Positions 26,277 to 34,923 of a stretch of 64,000 nt of DNA are shown here, piece after piece. This DNA comes from Gemmatimonas phototrophica (GTDB lineage Bacteria > Gemmatimonadota > Gemmatimonadetes > Gemmatimonadales > Gemmatimonadaceae): positions 124,001 through 188,000 of the forward strand of contig CAMBNV010000005.1 in the NCBI GenBank assembly GCA_945869195.1. The letters run 5' to 3'. The translations under genes were made by a program, and so were the position numbers. Every line of letters begins with the position of its first letter. The stretch's first letter is position 1. The notes beneath the pieces were generated by a model. That model searched no databases, was not told the DNA's origin, and saw only the letters and a list, made by a program, of their open reading frames with translations.

Positions 26277-28701
26277 CGAGTTGTGCCTCCAAGGTCTTGA
26301 GCAGCAGCGTGCGGCGTCCCTCGATTTCCTTCTCGCGAAGGGTGCGCTCGGGATGCCGGAAGGTCAATCTCCACGCCAGCGAGCGCGTACCGACCGGGAC
26401 GCCAGCGCCTCGAAACTCATCGAATAGCTCGCAGCGTTCGAGCTGTGGACCGGAGACCGACCGGAGCACCTCCTCCACCTGCGACGCGGCCACCGCGTCG
26501 GGCACGAGCAACGCGAGGTCGAACTCCGCGGCCGGTGTGACCGGTAACGCCCGGTAACGGACCGGGGCATCGGCGCGCGATCGGCTCGTGACGGTACCAT
26601 GCGCGTGGTGGCCCGGTGCCGCGATCGGGGTGCTGGACACCTCGCCAAGCACGAGTTCTACGCCGAACGCGGGCTTCGCCCAGACGGGCGCGTCCAGCGT
26701 CAGCTGCCGCACCTCACCGACGACGATCTCTCCAGCGCGCACCTGCCAGAGCACCGGCGTGGCGGCGGGCACCAACGTGATCTCCGCCCCGGGAAACGCG
26801 GCCGTCGCGAGCGTCGACGCCAACGCCTTGGCGTCCCATGCATCGAACGCCGGTGGCTGCGCCTCCGAGAAGTGCACGGGACGACGTGCACCCATCACCA
26901 GGAGACCGACATGCTGTGCCTCGAGTGGGAGCGCGGTTCCGCGGGCCACGAAGGTCGTCCCAACCTCGAAGAGCCGGACGTCACCCTGCATCCGGTTCAG
27001 GTTGAACTCGGCCCGCCGCGCGAGGGTGTCGAGCACGGATCGGCGCAGGAACGGCTCGTCGTCGGCGAGCGGATTCATGACCCGCACGAGCTCCGCCGCC
27101 GCCGCACCGGCGGGATGCCCCGAAGTGAACGGGAGCGGGCGCACCTCATGCAGCCCCTCCGCGACCAGTGCATCGCGCACCCGACGATAGGTCGCAAAGA
27201 GCGGATGATCCGGAACCGTTCCCGGACGCACCCCCTTCAGGACGTCGGGAAGCCGGTCGAACCCGCGCAGTCGTGCGACCTCCTCGATGAGATCTACCTC
27301 GCGCGTGACGTCATGCCGCCAACTCGGCGGCGTCACGTCGAATGCCCCGTCGGCCCCGGGCGCGCAGGCAAACCCGAGCGACTCCAACAGGCGAAGAATC
27401 TCATCGCCACCAATCGTCTCGCCGAGAACGAGTGCGACACGCGCGGGTCGGACCCGGACCGTCGCGCGCGCAGATGGTGCGGCCCCCGCATGCAGCAGCG
27501 CATCGACGCGCCCACCACCGAGGTGCGCCAACAACGCGGCACCGAGCGCGAGCTGCTCCGCGACCGCGGCCGGATCGATCCCGCGCTCGAATCGGTAGCT
27601 CGCATCGGTGGAGAGGCCCGCGCGGCGGCGCGTCGCCCGCACCACCCCCGGCGCAAAGAGCGCGACCTCGAGTACTACCGTAGTCGTCGCCGACGTCACC
27701 TCGCTCGCACGCCCTCCGATCACTCCAGCAAGAGCGATCGGCGCTGTTGCATCGGCAATCACGAGCATCGTCGCATCGAGCCTGCGCTCCGTGCCGTCGA
27801 GCGTGACGAGCGTCTCACCCGCCCGCCCGCGCCGCACGACGATGGTGCCGCCACCGATCTTCGTCGCGTCGAACGCGTGCATCGGCTGCCCAAAGCCGTG
27901 CAAAAGGTAGTTCGTCGCGTCGACGATATTATTGATGGAGCGTCCGCCGACCGCCTCGACGCAGGCCCTGAGCCAATCGGGACTCGGTCCCACGGTAAGG
28001 CCAGTCACAATCGCGGCGCCGTACTGCGGGCAGTCGCCGACGTCGTCGATCCGTACGGAGAGTCCGGCGACCTGCACGCGGTCCTCGCCACGCACCGGCA
28101 CGACCCCGACCGAAGCGAGGGCCGTCAGTTCGGCGGGCCGCTGGAGCGCTGTGCCCGTGAGCGCGGATATCTCACGCGCCACGCCGAGGTGCGAGAGCAG
28201 GTCCGGTCGGTTCGGGAGTACGTCCACCGTGAGGCGCACATCGCCGAGCGGCAGAACGTCGAGCAGCGCGGTGCCGGGCGCGGCACTGGTCTCGAGCGCG
28301 AGGATCCCGTCGTGTTCCTCACCCAGTCCGAGTTCGCGCGCGGAACAGAGCATGCCGTTGGACGTAAAGCCCCGAATCTTTTTCTTCTCGATCGTGAAGC
28401 CGGCGGGCATCATCGTGCCGGCGCGCGCGAACGGATAGGTCGCGCCAACCGTCACGTTGGGCGCGCCGCAGACGACCTCGAGTACCGTACCGCTCCCGTC
28501 GTCGACCTTATTCCACGAGAGCTTCGTGTCAGGGATCTTCTCGCTCTCGACCACGCGCGCCACGACGAACGACGACAGGTCGGCGCGGAGGCGCTCGAAC
28601 CCTTCGACGGTTGCCACATGCGCGGTGATCAGATGCCGCACCGCCGCGGCGTCACGGCCGTGCGGCACGAAGCGCGCGAGCCACTCATGCGAGAGATTCA
28701 T
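26254..28701 (-). CDS. pheT: Phenylalanine-tRNA ligase beta subunit
   Basis: 815 residues from the ATG at 28701 (MNLSHEWLARF), chosen because the 82 residues an upstream start would add are unlike the family. Domains: B1/tRNA-binding EMAP-like (about 40-150, VVCGAPNV), B3/B4, B5 with SPHA-type region, core with IEEVARLRGFDRLPD, and the C-terminal FDX-ACB domain (LRLTFRHPERTLREKEI). Works with PheS just upstream. Confidence 0.95.
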   Translation of the reverse strand: MNLSHEWLARFVPHGRDAAAVRHLITAHVATVEGFERLRADLSSFVVARVVESEKIPDTKLSWNKVDDGSGTVLEVVCGAPNVTVGATYPFARAGTMMPAGFTIEKKKIRGFTSNGMLCSARELGLGEEHDGILALETSAAPGTALLDVLPLGDVRLTVDVLPNRPDLLSHLGVAREISALTGTALQRPAELTALASVGVVPVRGEDRVQVAGLSVRIDDVGDCPQYGAAIVTGLTVGPSPDWLRACVEAVGGRSINNIVDATNYLLHGFGQPMHAFDATKIGGGTIVVRRGRAGETLVTLDGTERRLDATMLVIADATAPIALAGVIGGRASEVTSATTTVVLEVALFAPGVVRATRRRAGLSTDASYRFERGIDPAAVAEQLALGAALLAHLGGGRVDALLHAGAAPSARATVRVRPARVALVLGETIGGDEILRLLESLGFACAPGADGAFDVTPPSWRHDVTREVDLIEEVARLRGFDRLPDVLKGVRPGTVPDHPLFATYRRVRDALVAEGLHEVRPLPFTSGHPAGAAAAELVRVMNPLADDEPFLRRSVLDTLARRAEFNLNRMQGDVRLFEVGTTFVARGTALPLEAQHVGLLVMGARRPVHFSEAQPPAFDAWDAKALASTLATAAFPGAEITLVPAATPVLWQVRAGEIVVGEVRQLTLDAPVWAKPAFGVELVLGEVSSTPIAAPGHHAHGTVTSRSRADAPVRYRALPVTPAAEFDLALLVPDAVAASQVEEVLRSVSGPQLERCELFDEFRGAGVPVGTRSLAWRLTFRHPERTLREKEIEGRRTLLLKTLEAQLGVRPRTA

Positions 28702-28735
28702 GCGGAGCCCTTGTCGTCTGCGAGAGGCACGCGCG

Positions 28736-29770
28736 TCATCGGGTGAACTGGTCGAGGAAGCGCACGTCAGCATCGTAGAGAATCCGGATATCGGGAATGC
28801 CGTGCCGGGAGATCGCCGTGCGCGCCGGACCCATGCCGAATGCCCACCCCGTGAATCGCTCGCTGTCCAGTCCGGCGGCCTCGAGCACGGCCGGGTGGAC
28901 CATCCCCGCGCCCAGGATCTCGATCCAGCCCGACTGTTTGCAGACACTACATCCCGAGCCCGAGCAGACGCCGCACTGCACGTCCATCTCGGCGCTGGGC
29001 TCGGTGAACGGGAAGTAGCTCGGGCGAAAGCGCGTCTGGGTCGTGGAGCCGAAAAAGCGACGCGCGAAGTGCGAGAGCGTCGCCTTGAGATCGGCGAAAC
29101 TCACGCCCTCGTCGACAACGAGTCCCTCGATCTGCGCGAACATCGGGGCGTGCGACGGATCGAAGAAGTCGCGACGGTAGACGTTGCCTGGGGCAAGCAC
29201 GCGAACCGGTGGCGGATACTGTTGCAACGTCCGCACCTGCACCGGCGAGGTATGCGTGCGCAACACCTGTCCGTCGCCGAGGTAGAGCGTGTCGTGCAGG
29301 TCCATCGCCGGATGATCGTCCGGAAAGTTCAACGCGCCGAAGTTGTACCAGGCGTGTTCGGCCTCGGGACCAAGTGCGATGGTAAAGCCGAGCTCACGAA
29401 AAATCTCGATGACCTCATCGATCACGAGCGACACCGGATGCACCGCCCCCTTCCACCGACCGCGCGCGGGCATCGAGAGGTCGAAACTCGAACCAGACTT
29501 CGGTGCGGCGGCCGCGAGTTCGGCGTGACGATGCGCGAGCGCCTCTTCGATGGCGACCTTGACACTATTCGCGCGCTGTCCAGCCTCGCGTCGATCCTCT
29601 TTGGCGAGCGCGCCGAGGCCCGCCATAATGTCCGTGAGCCGGCCGGACTGCCGACCAACCAGGGCGTTGCGCACCTCGGTCCACGCCTCGAGATCAACGG
29701 CCGCGCCGATGCGCGCCGGCGCGTCGGCGGCGAGGAGGTCGAGGGCAGCGATGAACGCGGGGAGGGACAC
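28736..29770 (-). CDS. pheS: Phenylalanine-tRNA ligase alpha subunit
   Basis: 344 residues, catalytic subunit of the alpha2-beta2 class II synthetase. N-terminal coiled coil (about 1-100), then motif 2 area with HTSPVQVRTLQ and VYRRDFFDPSHAPMFAQIEG, and motif 3 GWAFGMGPARTAI. Four cysteines in VQCGVCSGSGCSVCKQSG form a possible metal-binding insertion seen in some PheS. 34 bases separate it from pheT. Confidence 0.95.
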   Translation of the reverse strand: MSLPAFIAALDLLAADAPARIGAAVDLEAWTEVRNALVGRQSGRLTDIMAGLGALAKEDRREAGQRANSVKVAIEEALAHRHAELAAAAPKSGSSFDLSMPARGRWKGAVHPVSLVIDEVIEIFRELGFTIALGPEAEHAWYNFGALNFPDDHPAMDLHDTLYLGDGQVLRTHTSPVQVRTLQQYPPPVRVLAPGNVYRRDFFDPSHAPMFAQIEGLVVDEGVSFADLKATLSHFARRFFGSTTQTRFRPSYFPFTEPSAEMDVQCGVCSGSGCSVCKQSGWIEILGAGMVHPAVLEAAGLDSERFTGWAFGMGPARTAISRHGIPDIRILYDADVRFLDQFTR

Positions 29771-29880
29771 GGACGCGGGTGGTCGAAGGGAGCGGGTAGC
29801 ACCGACGGGAGAAAAGACTGCGGCAGCGCGTGTGGAATCTTAAGCGTTCGTGACGGTGTGCGCGAAGTTGCCATGCCAAA

Positions 29881-29912
29881 CGGCGGGCAGCGAAGTTCTT
29901 CGCCGCCCGCCG
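29881..29912 (-). terminator. Hairpin between rplT and pheS
   Basis: 32-base inverted repeat, 8 bp plus 6 bp around one A/C mismatch with a two-base loop. Only TTT follows on the minus strand, so it may be a weak terminator or a stabilising/processing hairpin separating the infC unit from pheS-pheT. Confidence 0.45.
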
Positions 29913-29949
29913 CCGCCGTTTCTTGCTTTCAGATCCCCCTCTACTTGTC

Positions 29950-30312
29950 TTACGCCTTTTTCAGCGCTGCCTGGGCCTTCTCGGCGATCAGCGTGAATGC
30001 GGCGGCATCCTTCACCGCGATGTCGGCCAGGATCTTGCGATCGACTTCGATCCCGGCGGTCTGCATCCCGTTGATGAAGGTGCTGTAGCTCATCCCGTTC
30101 AGACGGGCGGCTGCATTAATGCGCATGATCCAGAGCTTACGGAAATCGCGCTTCTTGTTCTTGCGGTCCCGGTAGGCGTAGATCCACCCGCGCTCCACAC
30201 CTTCCTTGGCGGCCTTCCACAGCTTGGAACGGCCACCGAAGGCGCCCTTGGCCGCCTTCATGATCTGCTTTTTGCGCTTGAGGCGCACGACGTTGGATTT
30301 GACGCGTGTCAT
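29950..30312 (-). CDS. rplT: 50S ribosomal protein L20
   Basis: 120 residues, normal length. The N-terminal [21 protein letters not shown] and [18 protein letters not shown] are typical. L20 assembles the 23S rRNA and in several bacteria also represses its own infC-rpmI-rplT unit, which is the unit seen here. Confidence 0.97.
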   Translation of the reverse strand: MTRVKSNVVRLKRKKQIMKAAKGAFGGRSKLWKAAKEGVERGWIYAYRDRKNKKRDFRKLWIMRINAAARLNGMSYSTFINGMQTAGIEVDRKILADIAVKDAAAFTLIAEKAQAALKKA

Positions 30313-30324
30313 GGTCGGCTCTCC

Positions 30325-30522
30325 CTAGGCCTGCAACAGGCGCTTCAGGTTCTTGGCTTCACCGTTCGTTTTAACGGTCGTCGGCCGGCGGAGATTGCGC
30401 TTCCGCTTGGAGGACTTCTTGGTCAGGATGTGGCTCTTACCAGCCTTCAGGCGACGCACCTTCCCCTTCGCAGTGATGGAGAAGCGCTTCTTGGCGCCCT
30501 TGTGGGTCTTCATCTTCGGCAT
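30325..30522 (-). CDS. rpmI: 50S ribosomal protein L35
   Basis: 65 residues, starts [13 protein letters not shown] and carries the [16 protein letters not shown] block of bacterial L35. Twelve bases upstream of rplT and sixteen downstream of infC. Confidence 0.97.
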   Translation of the reverse strand: MPKMKTHKGAKKRFSITAKGKVRRLKAGKSHILTKKSSKRKRNLRRPTTVKTNGEAKNLKRLLQA

Positions 30523-30538
30523 GTGTCCGCCTGTTTCC

Positions 30539-31057
30539 TTATTTCGGCGTGAGGATCATCGTAAGGGCCTTCCCTTCGAGCCGCGCTGACGTCTCCACCT
30601 TCGCGACGTCGGCGAGCGTCTGAGCGACCCGCTCCACCACAGCCATGCCGATCTCAGGATGCGCGATCTGCCGGCCACGGAACATCAACGTCACCTTCAC
30701 CTTGTTGCCATCTCCGATGAACGACCGGGCGTGATTGGTCTTCGTGTCGAAGTCGTGCTTCTCGATGCCGGGACGGTACTTCACTTCCTTTAACTGGATG
30801 ATGTGCTGCTTCTTCTTCGCCTGCCGCGCCTGCTTCGCCTGCTCGAACTTGTACTTTCCGAAGTCCATGATCCGGACGACGGGAGGCCGCGCCAACGGAG
30901 CGACCTCGACCAGATCGAGTCCGGCCTCTGCCGCCATGTTCAGGGCCACATCGACTTCGATCACGCCCAGCTGGGCTCCATCAGCGCCGATGACACGGAG
31001 GGGGCTGATGCGGATCTGCCGGTTGATGCGCGGGCCCCGCTTGGTGGTGTCCTGGAT
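30539..31057 (-). CDS. infC: Translation initiation factor IF-3, probable AUC start codon
   Basis: About 172 residues. IF3 N domain to about 80 ([26 protein letters not shown]) and C domain ([29 protein letters not shown]). There is no ATG at the 5' end. AGGAG (31064-31068 on the minus strand) stands seven bases before ATC at 31057, after which IF3-like sequence begins; the only conventional alternative, TTG at 31072, overlaps that ribosome binding site. AUU/AUC/AUA starts are known for infC and serve autoregulation, because IF3 discriminates against them. The frame is certain; the start is inferred. Confidence 0.9.
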   Translation of the reverse strand: MQDTTKRGPRINRQIRISPLRVIGADGAQLGVIEVDVALNMAAEAGLDLVEVAPLARPPVVRIMDFGKYKFEQAKQARQAKKKQHIIQLKEVKYRPGIEKHDFDTKTNHARSFIGDGNKVKVTLMFRGRQIAHPEIGMAVVERVAQTLADVAKVETSARLEGKALTMILTPK

Positions 31058-31081
31058 ACGACGGCTCCTCAATCGAATGGG

Positions 31082-31117
31082 AAAAAAAACGCGGCCCCCG
31101 TTTGATCGGAGCCCGCG
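31082..31117 (-). terminator. Leader terminator (attenuator) before infC
   Basis: On the minus strand a stem CGCGGGCTCC with GGGGGCCGCG (one mismatch, loop of eight) is followed by eight T, ending 14 bases before the infC ribosome binding site. It sits inside the transcribed leader, so it most likely acts as a regulated attenuator of infC-rpmI-rplT. Confidence 0.7.
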
Positions 31118-31249
31118 TAGCGCACAACTCCCGAGCGGCGAGCGCCCCGGGGTCGGATGCTTCGGACTCCTGCAGCACAGCGCCCGAGAGAGCGAAGGCC
31201 AGAGGGTGGGGCGAGCTACTGCTCACCCACTTTGCTAGATTGTCCCCTC

Positions 31250-31278
31250 AACCTAGACGCGCCGGACGGTTAGGTCAA
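31250..31278 (-). promoter_or_regulatory. Promoter of the infC-rpmI-rplT unit
   Basis: TTGACC (31273-31278), a 17-base spacer and TAGGTT (31250-31255) on the minus strand. Start of transcription near 31243 gives a leader of roughly 185 bases to the infC start, with the attenuator near its end. Confidence 0.6.
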
Positions 31279-31325
31279 GTCGCTGCGCAAGAAAACAGGG
31301 AGCGCCTCCCGACCTGCCTGTGCCC

Positions 31326-32204
31326 TCAGGCCGGCGCGAGCTCGTACGACCTCGCCCCTCGCCGAATGCGCCCCCACGGCGTCGTCGCGTCATGTTCAAA
31401 GATCACCAGCCACCCGTGCGCTTCGGCGTCCACCCAGAGCGAGCGCTTGGACTCCAGCGTCCGCAACGGCTCCACGTCGTAGCCCATGATCCAGGGGAGC
31501 GGGAGATGCGCAGCCGTGGGACAGAGGTCGCCGAGGAATACCGCCGTCTCACCCGCACCGTCGATCACGATGCTCTGATGGTGCGGTGTATGCCCGGGGG
31601 TGTGTCGCATGCGAATGCCCGGCAGGAGCTCTGCGCTGCCATCCACGATCTCCAACTGGCCGCTGTCGCGCAGCGGCTCCCAGTTTCTTGGAAAGTAGCT
31701 CGCCGACGTCCGTTCGTTCGTGTGGGTGGCGTATGCCAGCTCGCCGCCGTGAACGAAGTACCTCGCGTTGGGGAACGCTGGCTCGATCAGGCCGCCAGCT
31801 CCCACCATCGTGTTGCCGCCCGCATGATCGAAGTGCAGATGCGAATTGATCACGAACCGGATGTCGGCGGCGGTGAAGCCCGCCGCCGCAATGGCGGCGT
31901 CGAGCATCGAGCGATGCCCAGGGGCGTCGGCGTCGACCCCGTAAATCTCGAGGAACTTCGCGTCCTCCTTGTTCCCGACGCCGGTGTCGATCAGCACGAG
32001 CCCATCGGCATGTTCCACCAGCAGGCAACGCATCCCGAGCAGAATCCGATTGCGCTCGTCGGCCGCGATGTGCCGCTCCCAGAGTGGCTTTGGGACAACG
32101 CCGAACATGGCGCCCCCGTCCAGGCGTTGACCACCCGCCTGTAGCGCGTGGATCCGGGTACGCCCCAGGAGGCGCGACTGGTGGAGTGGAGTGGGTGCCG
32201 GCAT
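31326..32204 (-). CDS. Metallo-beta-lactamase-fold hydrolase (lactonase-like)
   Basis: 292 residues, no signal peptide. Zinc motif HLHFDHAGG, a later HTPGHTPHH, GDLCPTAAH and an C-terminal FEHD give the usual metal ligands. The layout resembles the AHL-lactonase/YcbL-like group, but similar proteins hydrolyse thioesters or other esters, so substrate is open. Stands alone upstream of the infC promoter. Confidence 0.87.
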   Translation of the reverse strand: MPAPTPLHQSRLLGRTRIHALQAGGQRLDGGAMFGVVPKPLWERHIAADERNRILLGMRCLLVEHADGLVLIDTGVGNKEDAKFLEIYGVDADAPGHRSMLDAAIAAAGFTAADIRFVINSHLHFDHAGGNTMVGAGGLIEPAFPNARYFVHGGELAYATHTNERTSASYFPRNWEPLRDSGQLEIVDGSAELLPGIRMRHTPGHTPHHQSIVIDGAGETAVFLGDLCPTAAHLPLPWIMGYDVEPLRTLESKRSLWVDAEAHGWLVIFEHDATTPWGRIRRGARSYELAPA

Positions 32205-32213
32205 GCATTCAAG

Positions 32214-32609
32214 TTAGCGGAGCAGCGCGCAGCGAAGATCATACGCTACTAGGCGGACCAGTCCAGGAGGAGTGTCGCTCACCGCTATCGACACGGCCCA
32301 CGGCTGTTCTCGGGTTCCCGCGATGACCGGTGCCATGAGTGCTGTCACCGGGGACTCCGGGCGTAGATCATACCCATCGGGTCGGAGCCGGACGATGCGC
32401 GCGAGGCCTTCAGATGACACGAGCGAGAGGAGGTCGGCAAAGGGCGCCTCCCCCTGCGTGATCACGCCGATTCGTCCTATGCGATTGATCAGACCCAGGG
32501 GGCGTCCACGACTGACGTCGCGCCAGACGAGTGACCGCTCCGGATCATCGGTCAGCCAGGCGGCGATGAGCGAGTGCCCGGAGCGCACGAGTTGGGGATC
32601 TTGAACCAC
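32214..32609 (-). CDS. Conserved-looking hypothetical protein
   Basis: 131 residues from a GTG at 32609 with GGGGAC upstream. No family recognised; a mixed alpha/beta composition with no membrane segment. It reads in the same frame as the exonuclease gene ahead of it, whose TAG stop is at about 32676, and ends nine bases before the MBL hydrolase start. Weakest gene call in this area. Confidence 0.5.
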   Translation of the reverse strand: MVQDPQLVRSGHSLIAAWLTDDPERSLVWRDVSRGRPLGLINRIGRIGVITQGEAPFADLLSLVSSEGLARIVRLRPDGYDLRPESPVTALMAPVIAGTREQPWAVSIAVSDTPPGLVRLVAYDLRCALLR

Positions 32610-32675
32610 GCGGACGGCGTCCCCGCCGATTATCGTAGCGCCCGACCACCCGTCGCGGGCGCGCCGGACGCCTCC

Positions 32676-33317
32676 CTATGCCCCGTCGGCCCCGTCGGTC
32701 GCGCTGGGAAACGCCCGCAAGGTCTTCGCGCGCGCCTGCCGCGCACCGAGGAGGAGATCGAGTTCCGCCCAGGTGTGCACACCGCGATACGAGGCGTCGC
32801 GCAGCAGACCCCGAAGGACCTGCGCCGTAGCCATCGCGTCGCCAGCGGCACGGTGCCGACCTGCGATCACGACGCCGTAGTGCTGCGAGACCGCATCGAG
32901 GTTCCTCCGCGCCAGATGCGCGAGGAGCTTCCGCGACAGTCGCACGGTGCAGAGCTGCGCCAAGAGGAGCTCGCCCAGGGGCGTCGGAGCCAGACGCGCA
33001 TACTCGGCACTCAGGAAGCCAAAATCGAAGCGCGCGTTATGGGCGACAAAGACCCGACCGGCCAGCTGCGCCGCGAGCTCTCCCGCGATCCCCTGAAAGG
33101 TCGGCGCATCGCGGACCATGGCGTCATCGATCCCCGTGAGACGGGTGATGTGCCACGGAATCGGCCGCTCGGGATTCACCAGGGAATGGAACGCGAGCGC
33201 CACGCGCTCACCGTCGACGTGCACCGCCGCCACCTCGGTGACGCGATCGGCGCCTCCGGGCTGCCCGCCGGTCGTTTCGACGTCGACCACGACATAGGGG
33301 AGCGTATGCAGTTCCAT
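32676..33317 (-). CDS. DnaQ-like 3'-5' exonuclease
   Basis: 213 residues from the ATG at 33317 (a TTG at 33359 is possible). DEDDh exonuclease: VVVDVETTGG (Exo I), VAHNARFDFGFL (Exo II) and HRAAGDAMAT (Exo III with catalytic His). Related to the epsilon proofreading subunit of DNA polymerase III and to PolC-type exonuclease domains. Stand-alone, so repair or proofreading in trans are both possible. Confidence 0.9.
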   Translation of the reverse strand: MELHTLPYVVVDVETTGGQPGGADRVTEVAAVHVDGERVALAFHSLVNPERPIPWHITRLTGIDDAMVRDAPTFQGIAGELAAQLAGRVFVAHNARFDFGFLSAEYARLAPTPLGELLLAQLCTVRLSRKLLAHLARRNLDAVSQHYGVVIAGRHRAAGDAMATAQVLRGLLRDASYRGVHTWAELDLLLGARQARAKTLRAFPSATDGADGA

Positions 33318-33378
33318 GTGCCACAACCTACCGGCGAGGCGACGCCAGAATCGGATCAATTTCCCGCACGCGCACCTA

Positions 33379-33407
33379 TTGAGGTCACCGGGAGTGCGGG
33401 ATAACTT
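33379..33407 (+). promoter_or_regulatory. Promoter of rex
   Basis: TTGAGG (33379-33384), 17 bases, TAACTT (33402-33407). Start of transcription would fall near 33414, inside the Rex operator and downstream of the GTG at 33408. Confidence 0.6.
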
Positions 33408-33423
33408 GTGAACGATTTCACAA
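33406..33423 (+). promoter_or_regulatory. Rex operator, perfect palindrome
   Basis: TTGTGAA-CGAT-TTCACAA, a perfect 7-4-7 inverted repeat that matches the known Rex consensus (TTGTGAANNNNTTCACAA). It overlaps the end of the -10 box and the expected start of transcription, so Rex should block its own transcription when NADH is low. Confidence 0.88.
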
Positions 33424-33440
33424 GCCCTCTTTCCCCTCCC

Positions 33441-34076
33441 GTGAAACCCATCGCCGAATCCACCGTCCGACGCCTTTCCCTCTATCTGCGTTTTTTAGAG
33501 GAGTTCGAGGCGCAGGGCCAACTTACGATCTCCAGCGGTGAACTCGCCGTCTCCCGCGGGACGACCTCCGCGCAGGTGCGCAAGGACCTGTCGTTCTTCG
33601 GATCATTCGGCAAGCGCGGACTGGGCTACGACGTGCGTGACCTCATTGGGTCGATCCGCCAGATCCTCGGACTCCATCGCACCTGGAGTGTCGTGATCAT
33701 CGGTGCGGGCAAGATTGGCGCGGCGCTGGCACAGTATCGGGGGTTCGCGACCCGCGGCTTTCACGTCGTGGGCATCTATGACAAGGACCCCGCCAGGATC
33801 GGCACCAAGCTCGGGGAAATCACCGTGCGCTCCGATCTCGAGATTGAACGCGACATCGAGCGACTCCGGCCGCAGATCGCGGTGCTCTGCGTGCCGGGCG
33901 AGGTCGCACAGGCCGTCGTCGACCGCGTCACCGACGCCGGAATCACCGCGGTCCTCAACTTCGCACCCGCCCAGGTTCAGGTGCCGAACGGCGTCACGAT
34001 GCGGGCGGTGAACATGGCGACCGAACTCGAGATCCTCGCCTTCGGTCTCAGTCACCCGGAAGAGCTCGCGTCGTAG
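33441..34076 (+). CDS. rex: Redox-sensing transcriptional repressor Rex
   Basis: About 211 residues from the GTG at 33441. I prefer this to the GTG at 33408 because the latter lies upstream of the predicted transcript start and inside the operator. N-terminal winged helix (VRRLSLYLRFLEE, TTSAQVRKDLSFFG), then a Rossmann domain with GAGKIG at 88-93 and IYDKDP, and a C-terminal domain-swap helix. Rex senses the NADH/NAD ratio and represses fermentative and respiratory genes. The operator in front shows autoregulation. Confidence 0.93.
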   Translation: MKPIAESTVRRLSLYLRFLEEFEAQGQLTISSGELAVSRGTTSAQVRKDLSFFGSFGKRGLGYDVRDLIGSIRQILGLHRTWSVVIIGAGKIGAALAQYRGFATRGFHVVGIYDKDPARIGTKLGEITVRSDLEIERDIERLRPQIAVLCVPGEVAQAVVDRVTDAGITAVLNFAPAQVQVPNGVTMRAVNMATELEILAFGLSHPEELAS

Positions 34077-34096
34077 ACGGTCCCTACCCCACCCCG

Positions 34097-34912
34097 TCAG
34101 GGCGCGGGCGACCCCTCGTCACCGCGTGCGCGGAGGAGCGCCGCGAATTCCTCAGCACTGAGCACCTCAGGTCGCACGTCCCCGCTGAGCCCGGCGCGTG
34201 CGAGCACCCGGTCCGCCTGCTCGGCGTCGAGGGACCAGAGGGTACGAATCACGCGCCGGAGCTGTTTGCGTCGTAAGCCGAACGCTCCCTGGACCAAGAG
34301 CCGGAACGGAACCTCTTCGTCGGTGCGCACCACGGGGTCCTCACGCGGCGTGAGCCGCACGACAGCCGACTCCACCTTGGGCGGCGGCTTGAAGGCGCGC
34401 GCGGCGACGCCGAACAACAGCTCCGTCTGCGCGAGAGCCTGCACGTTCACCGACAGGGCACCATAGTCCTCGCCGTCGGGGGGCGCGACGATCCGGTCCG
34501 CCACCTCCTTCTGCACGAGGTAGACCGCGCGGAGCGGACGCGGACGCTGCATCGCGTGAAAGAGGATCGGCGTCGTGATGTTGTAGGGCACGTTGCCCAC
34601 GAGGAGGTACGGCCCGGCCGCGAGGGCGCCGAGATCCTGCTCGAGCACGTCTCCCTCGATGAGCGTGAATCGCGGTTCATCCTTCCACCGCTCCTGCAAA
34701 ATCGGAATCAGCTCTCGGTCGAGTTCGATCGCGATCACGCGACCAGCGCGCTCGAGCAGCGGCGCGGTGAGTGCGCCGCGCCCCGGCCCGATCTCGATCA
34801 CGGTGTCGTCGCGCGTGGCGCCGAGCGCGTCTGCAATGCGACCGAGGAGCCGGGTGTCGGTCAGAAAGTGCTGGCCGAGGCGCTTCTTTGCGCGGGGAGG
34901 TTCCATCGTCAA
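34097..34912 (-). CDS. rsmA: 16S rRNA (A1518/A1519) dimethyltransferase
   Basis: 271 residues. KKRLGQHFL at the N-terminus, SAM motif EIGPGRGALT, and the N6-adenine methylase motif NVPYNITTPIL. Dimethylates two adenines in helix 45 during 30S maturation. Convergent with rex, 20 bases apart. Confidence 0.95.
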   Translation of the reverse strand: MTMEPPRAKKRLGQHFLTDTRLLGRIADALGATRDDTVIEIGPGRGALTAPLLERAGRVIAIELDRELIPILQERWKDEPRFTLIEGDVLEQDLGALAAGPYLLVGNVPYNITTPILFHAMQRPRPLRAVYLVQKEVADRIVAPPDGEDYGALSVNVQALAQTELLFGVAARAFKPPPKVESAVVRLTPREDPVVRTDEEVPFRLLVQGAFGLRRKQLRRVIRTLWSLDAEQADRVLARAGLSGDVRPEVLSAEEFAALLRARGDEGSPAP

Positions 34913-34923
34913 TCGCCTGCCGC

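Noticed and set aside
26599-28746. 715-codon plus-strand frame opposite pheT
   Set aside because: It arises from GC-rich third positions of pheT and has no recognisable domain.
28702-28947. 82-residue N-terminal extension of PheT
   Set aside because: It is Arg/Ser-rich, overlaps the pheS 3' end on another frame and is unlike the family; MNLSHEWL is the normal PheT start.
33408-33440. Longer Rex N-terminus from GTG 33408
   Set aside because: It lies inside the operator and upstream of the predicted transcript start, and the extra residues are unlike Rex.
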